17,077 nt of DNA from Helicobacteraceae bacterium. GTDB lineage: Bacteria; Campylobacterota; Campylobacteria; Campylobacterales; Sulfurimonadaceae. The notes beneath the pieces were generated by a model that saw nothing but the letters and a program-made list of their open reading frames with translations, searched no databases and was not told the DNA's origin. A program made the translations under genes and the position numbers. Below are positions 16,278 to 17,077 of this stretch, piece by piece. Position 1 is the first letter of the stretch. Each line of letters starts with the position of its first letter. The stretch covers positions 1 to 17,077 of the forward strand of contig JALSUN010000273.1 in the NCBI GenBank assembly GCA_027061425.1, in the 5' to 3' direction.

Positions 16278-16362
16278 CGTCACTCCTGTGCAGACAGGAG
16301 TCCACAAGGTCAAACTTTCAAGCAATATTAATTCGTGGATTCCTGCCTGCGCAGGAATGACG
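16278..16362. repeat. REPIN-like inverted pair of palindromic repeats
   Basis: Two 28-nt arms, 16278-16305 and 16335-16362, are inverted copies matching at 24 of 28 positions around a 29-nt spacer. Each arm is itself a palindrome: ACTCCTG/CAGGAGT around a 6-nt loop (16282-16301) and TTCCTGC/GCAGGAA around a 4-nt loop (16340-16357). The pattern CGTCAnTCCTGnGCAG recalls the dispersed palindromic repeats scattered between genes in many proteobacteria, and the paired inverted arrangement resembles a REPIN. It could fold as one long hairpin or two small ones and may end transcription of the operon that finishes 25 nt upstream, although no U-tract follows. Other copies cannot be checked here. Confidence 0.75.
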
Positions 16363-16386
16363 AAATTCGGGCTTATCTTAATAGCA

Positions 16387-16413
16387 TTGGAAGTGCCCTT
16401 TATATGTTATAAT
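16387..16413 (+). promoter_or_regulatory. Extended -10 promoter for the toxin-antitoxin pair
   Basis: TGTTATAAT (16405-16413) is an extended -10, identical to the element before the macroglobulin gene. A weak -35 candidate, TTGGAA (16387-16392), lies 15 bp upstream. Transcription would begin near 16420, about 27 nt before the antitoxin ATG. Type II antitoxins usually repress such promoters, but no clear operator palindrome is seen. Confidence 0.55.
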
Positions 16414-16446
16414 AATTTGTAAGATTAGAATGTAAAAAGGAAAAGT

Positions 16447-16695
16447 ATGATTGAAGCAACATTAGCAGACATGCGCAAGTCGACAGATTTTTTTGCTACA
16501 GAAGAGATCATCCATATACTTGACGGTCGTAAAAAAGAAGAGATCGGCTACTTTGTTCCCAAGTCTTTAAAAGATGAGTTCAATGCTTTTATAGAGAAGG
16601 TCGAGAAAAAACGAAAGCTTGCCTTGCTTAAGCGTGTGGCTGAAGCACAAAAAAAAGATCGTATAGGTGATGGGGCGGTAGATGATGGACTTTGA
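16447..16695 (+). CDS. Putative type II antitoxin, Phd/YefM-like
   Basis: This 82-residue acidic/basic small protein lies directly before a MazF/PemK toxin. The N-terminal half (ADMRKSTDFFATEEIIHILDGRKKEEIGYFVPKSLKDEF) resembles the Phd/YefM fold, in which a helix with an LR/MRK motif is followed by a strand like IIHI-rGK-EIGYLVP. The C-terminal half is a charged helix (EKVEKKRKLALLKRVAEAQKKD) with a flexible acidic tail, as expected for a toxin-wrapping antitoxin. AAGGA lies 5 nt before the ATG. The end overlaps the toxin start by 14 nt, which couples translation and is typical of these modules. Function as antitoxin is inferred mainly from position and size. The Phd-like assignment is moderate. 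Confidence 0.7.
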   Translation: MIEATLADMRKSTDFFATEEIIHILDGRKKEEIGYFVPKSLKDEFNAFIEKVEKKRKLALLKRVAEAQKKDRIGDGAVDDGL

Positions 16696-17020
16696 GAGAG
16701 GAGATATCTTCTTAGTGAACTTCAATCCTGCAAAAGGCGGTGAGATAGGAAAGCTGAGACCGGCAATCATCTTAAGTGACAGAGATGCCAATGCAGTTTT
16801 AGAGACTGTGATCGTCATACCACTTTCAACGATCATCGAAGCAGATACCCTCCCTTTTCGTTATAGTATCTCAAAACGTGCCAAGCTGCAAAAAAACAGC
16901 GATGCCTGCATTAACGAGATCAGAGCCCTTTCAAAAGCACGTTTGAAAGAGAAATTGGCGGCACTGACAATAGAAGAGCTTAATATTATCCAAGATGCTC
17001 TTTGTCAGATCATACGTTAG
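16682..17020 (+). CDS. MazF/PemK family toxin endoribonuclease
   Basis: This 112-residue protein has the PemK/MazF SH3-like barrel signature: FERGDIFLVNFNPAKGGEIGKLRPAIILSD at the N-terminus, then VIVIPLSTI and SDACINEIRALSKARL. The conserved RGD-like start, Arg26 in the RPA motif and Ser49/Thr50 after the IP strand correspond to the catalytic Arg and Thr of MazF. Such toxins cut mRNA at short specific sequences when the antitoxin is degraded. There are two possible ATGs, 16682 and 16685; GGGG at 16672-16675 is 6 or 9 nt away. The gene overlaps the antitoxin by 14 nt, is of full family length and shows no disruption, so the module looks functional. Cleavage specificity cannot be read from sequence. 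Confidence 0.9.
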   Translation: MMDFERGDIFLVNFNPAKGGEIGKLRPAIILSDRDANAVLETVIVIPLSTIIEADTLPFRYSISKRAKLQKNSDACINEIRALSKARLKEKLAALTIEELNIIQDALCQIIR

Positions 17021-17027
17021 GAAATTT

Positions 17028-17077
17028 ATGCACACTGTAGCGCTTGAGAATGAAATATATACTCCCTCAAAAGTGGT
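17028..17077 (+). CDS. 5' end of a downstream gene, possibly fumarylacetoacetate hydrolase family
   Basis: An ATG at 17028, preceded by AGGA 5 nt upstream, opens a frame that runs to the window edge (MHTVALENEIYTPSKVV, 16 full codons). It begins 7 nt after the toxin stop. The pattern of a short strand followed by TPSKVV resembles the N-terminus of FAH-family proteins (PSKIVCVGRNY), but too little is visible to be sure. The good ribosome binding site supports a real start. Confidence 0.45.
   Translation, partial: MHTVALENEIYTPSKV

Noticed and set aside
16369..16397. GGGC/GCCC inverted repeat as a terminator or operator near the toxin-antitoxin promoter
   Set aside because: The stem is only 4 bp with a loop of about 20 nt and no U-tract, which is within chance expectation.

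Overview
The window is a densely coding stretch (over 95% in genes, every gene on the + strand) of moderate GC. It most likely comes from a Campylobacterota (epsilonproteobacterial) chromosome of the Sulfurovum/Sulfurimonas type. This placement is an inference. It rests on protein character, on extended -10 promoters of the form TGTTATAAT without a clear -35 box, on several TTG/GTG starts and on stop/start overlaps throughout. No rRNA, tRNA, transposase, phage or CRISPR material was seen.

Layout. (1) 1-830: the 3' part of a Ppx/GppA-family phosphatase, whose start lies upstream. (2) 854-8720: a two-gene unit behind its own promoter. A very large thioester-type bacterial alpha-2-macroglobulin lipoprotein (1824 aa) overlaps by 17 nt the gene for its usual partner, penicillin-binding protein 1C. 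Together they form a periplasmic defence and peptidoglycan-repair pair. (3) 8788-16252: seven genes whose ends and starts all overlap by 1-11 nt. They encode a LapG-like periplasmic cysteine protease, a LapD-like inner-membrane c-di-GMP receptor with degenerate GGDEF and EAL domains, a LolA-like periplasmic carrier, two LolC/E (FtsX/MacB-fold) permeases, a LolD-like ATPase and an outer-membrane beta-barrel protein. (4) 16253-16446: an intergenic stretch with a REPIN-like inverted pair of palindromic repeats and an extended -10 promoter. (5) 16447-17020: a toxin-antitoxin pair, a Phd/YefM-like antitoxin with a MazF/PemK toxin. (6) 17028-end: the first codons of another gene, possibly of the fumarylacetoacetate hydrolase family.

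How the genes fit together. The third block is the most interesting. LapD/LapG normally control retention of a giant type I-secreted adhesin, but here they are fused transcriptionally to a complete envelope-spanning ABC route (ATPase, two permeases, periplasmic carrier, outer-membrane barrel) and no adhesin or type I secretion gene is in view. Co-transcription is read from the gene overlaps. A shared function, for example c-di-GMP-controlled release or assembly of a surface lipoprotein or lipid, is a hypothesis.
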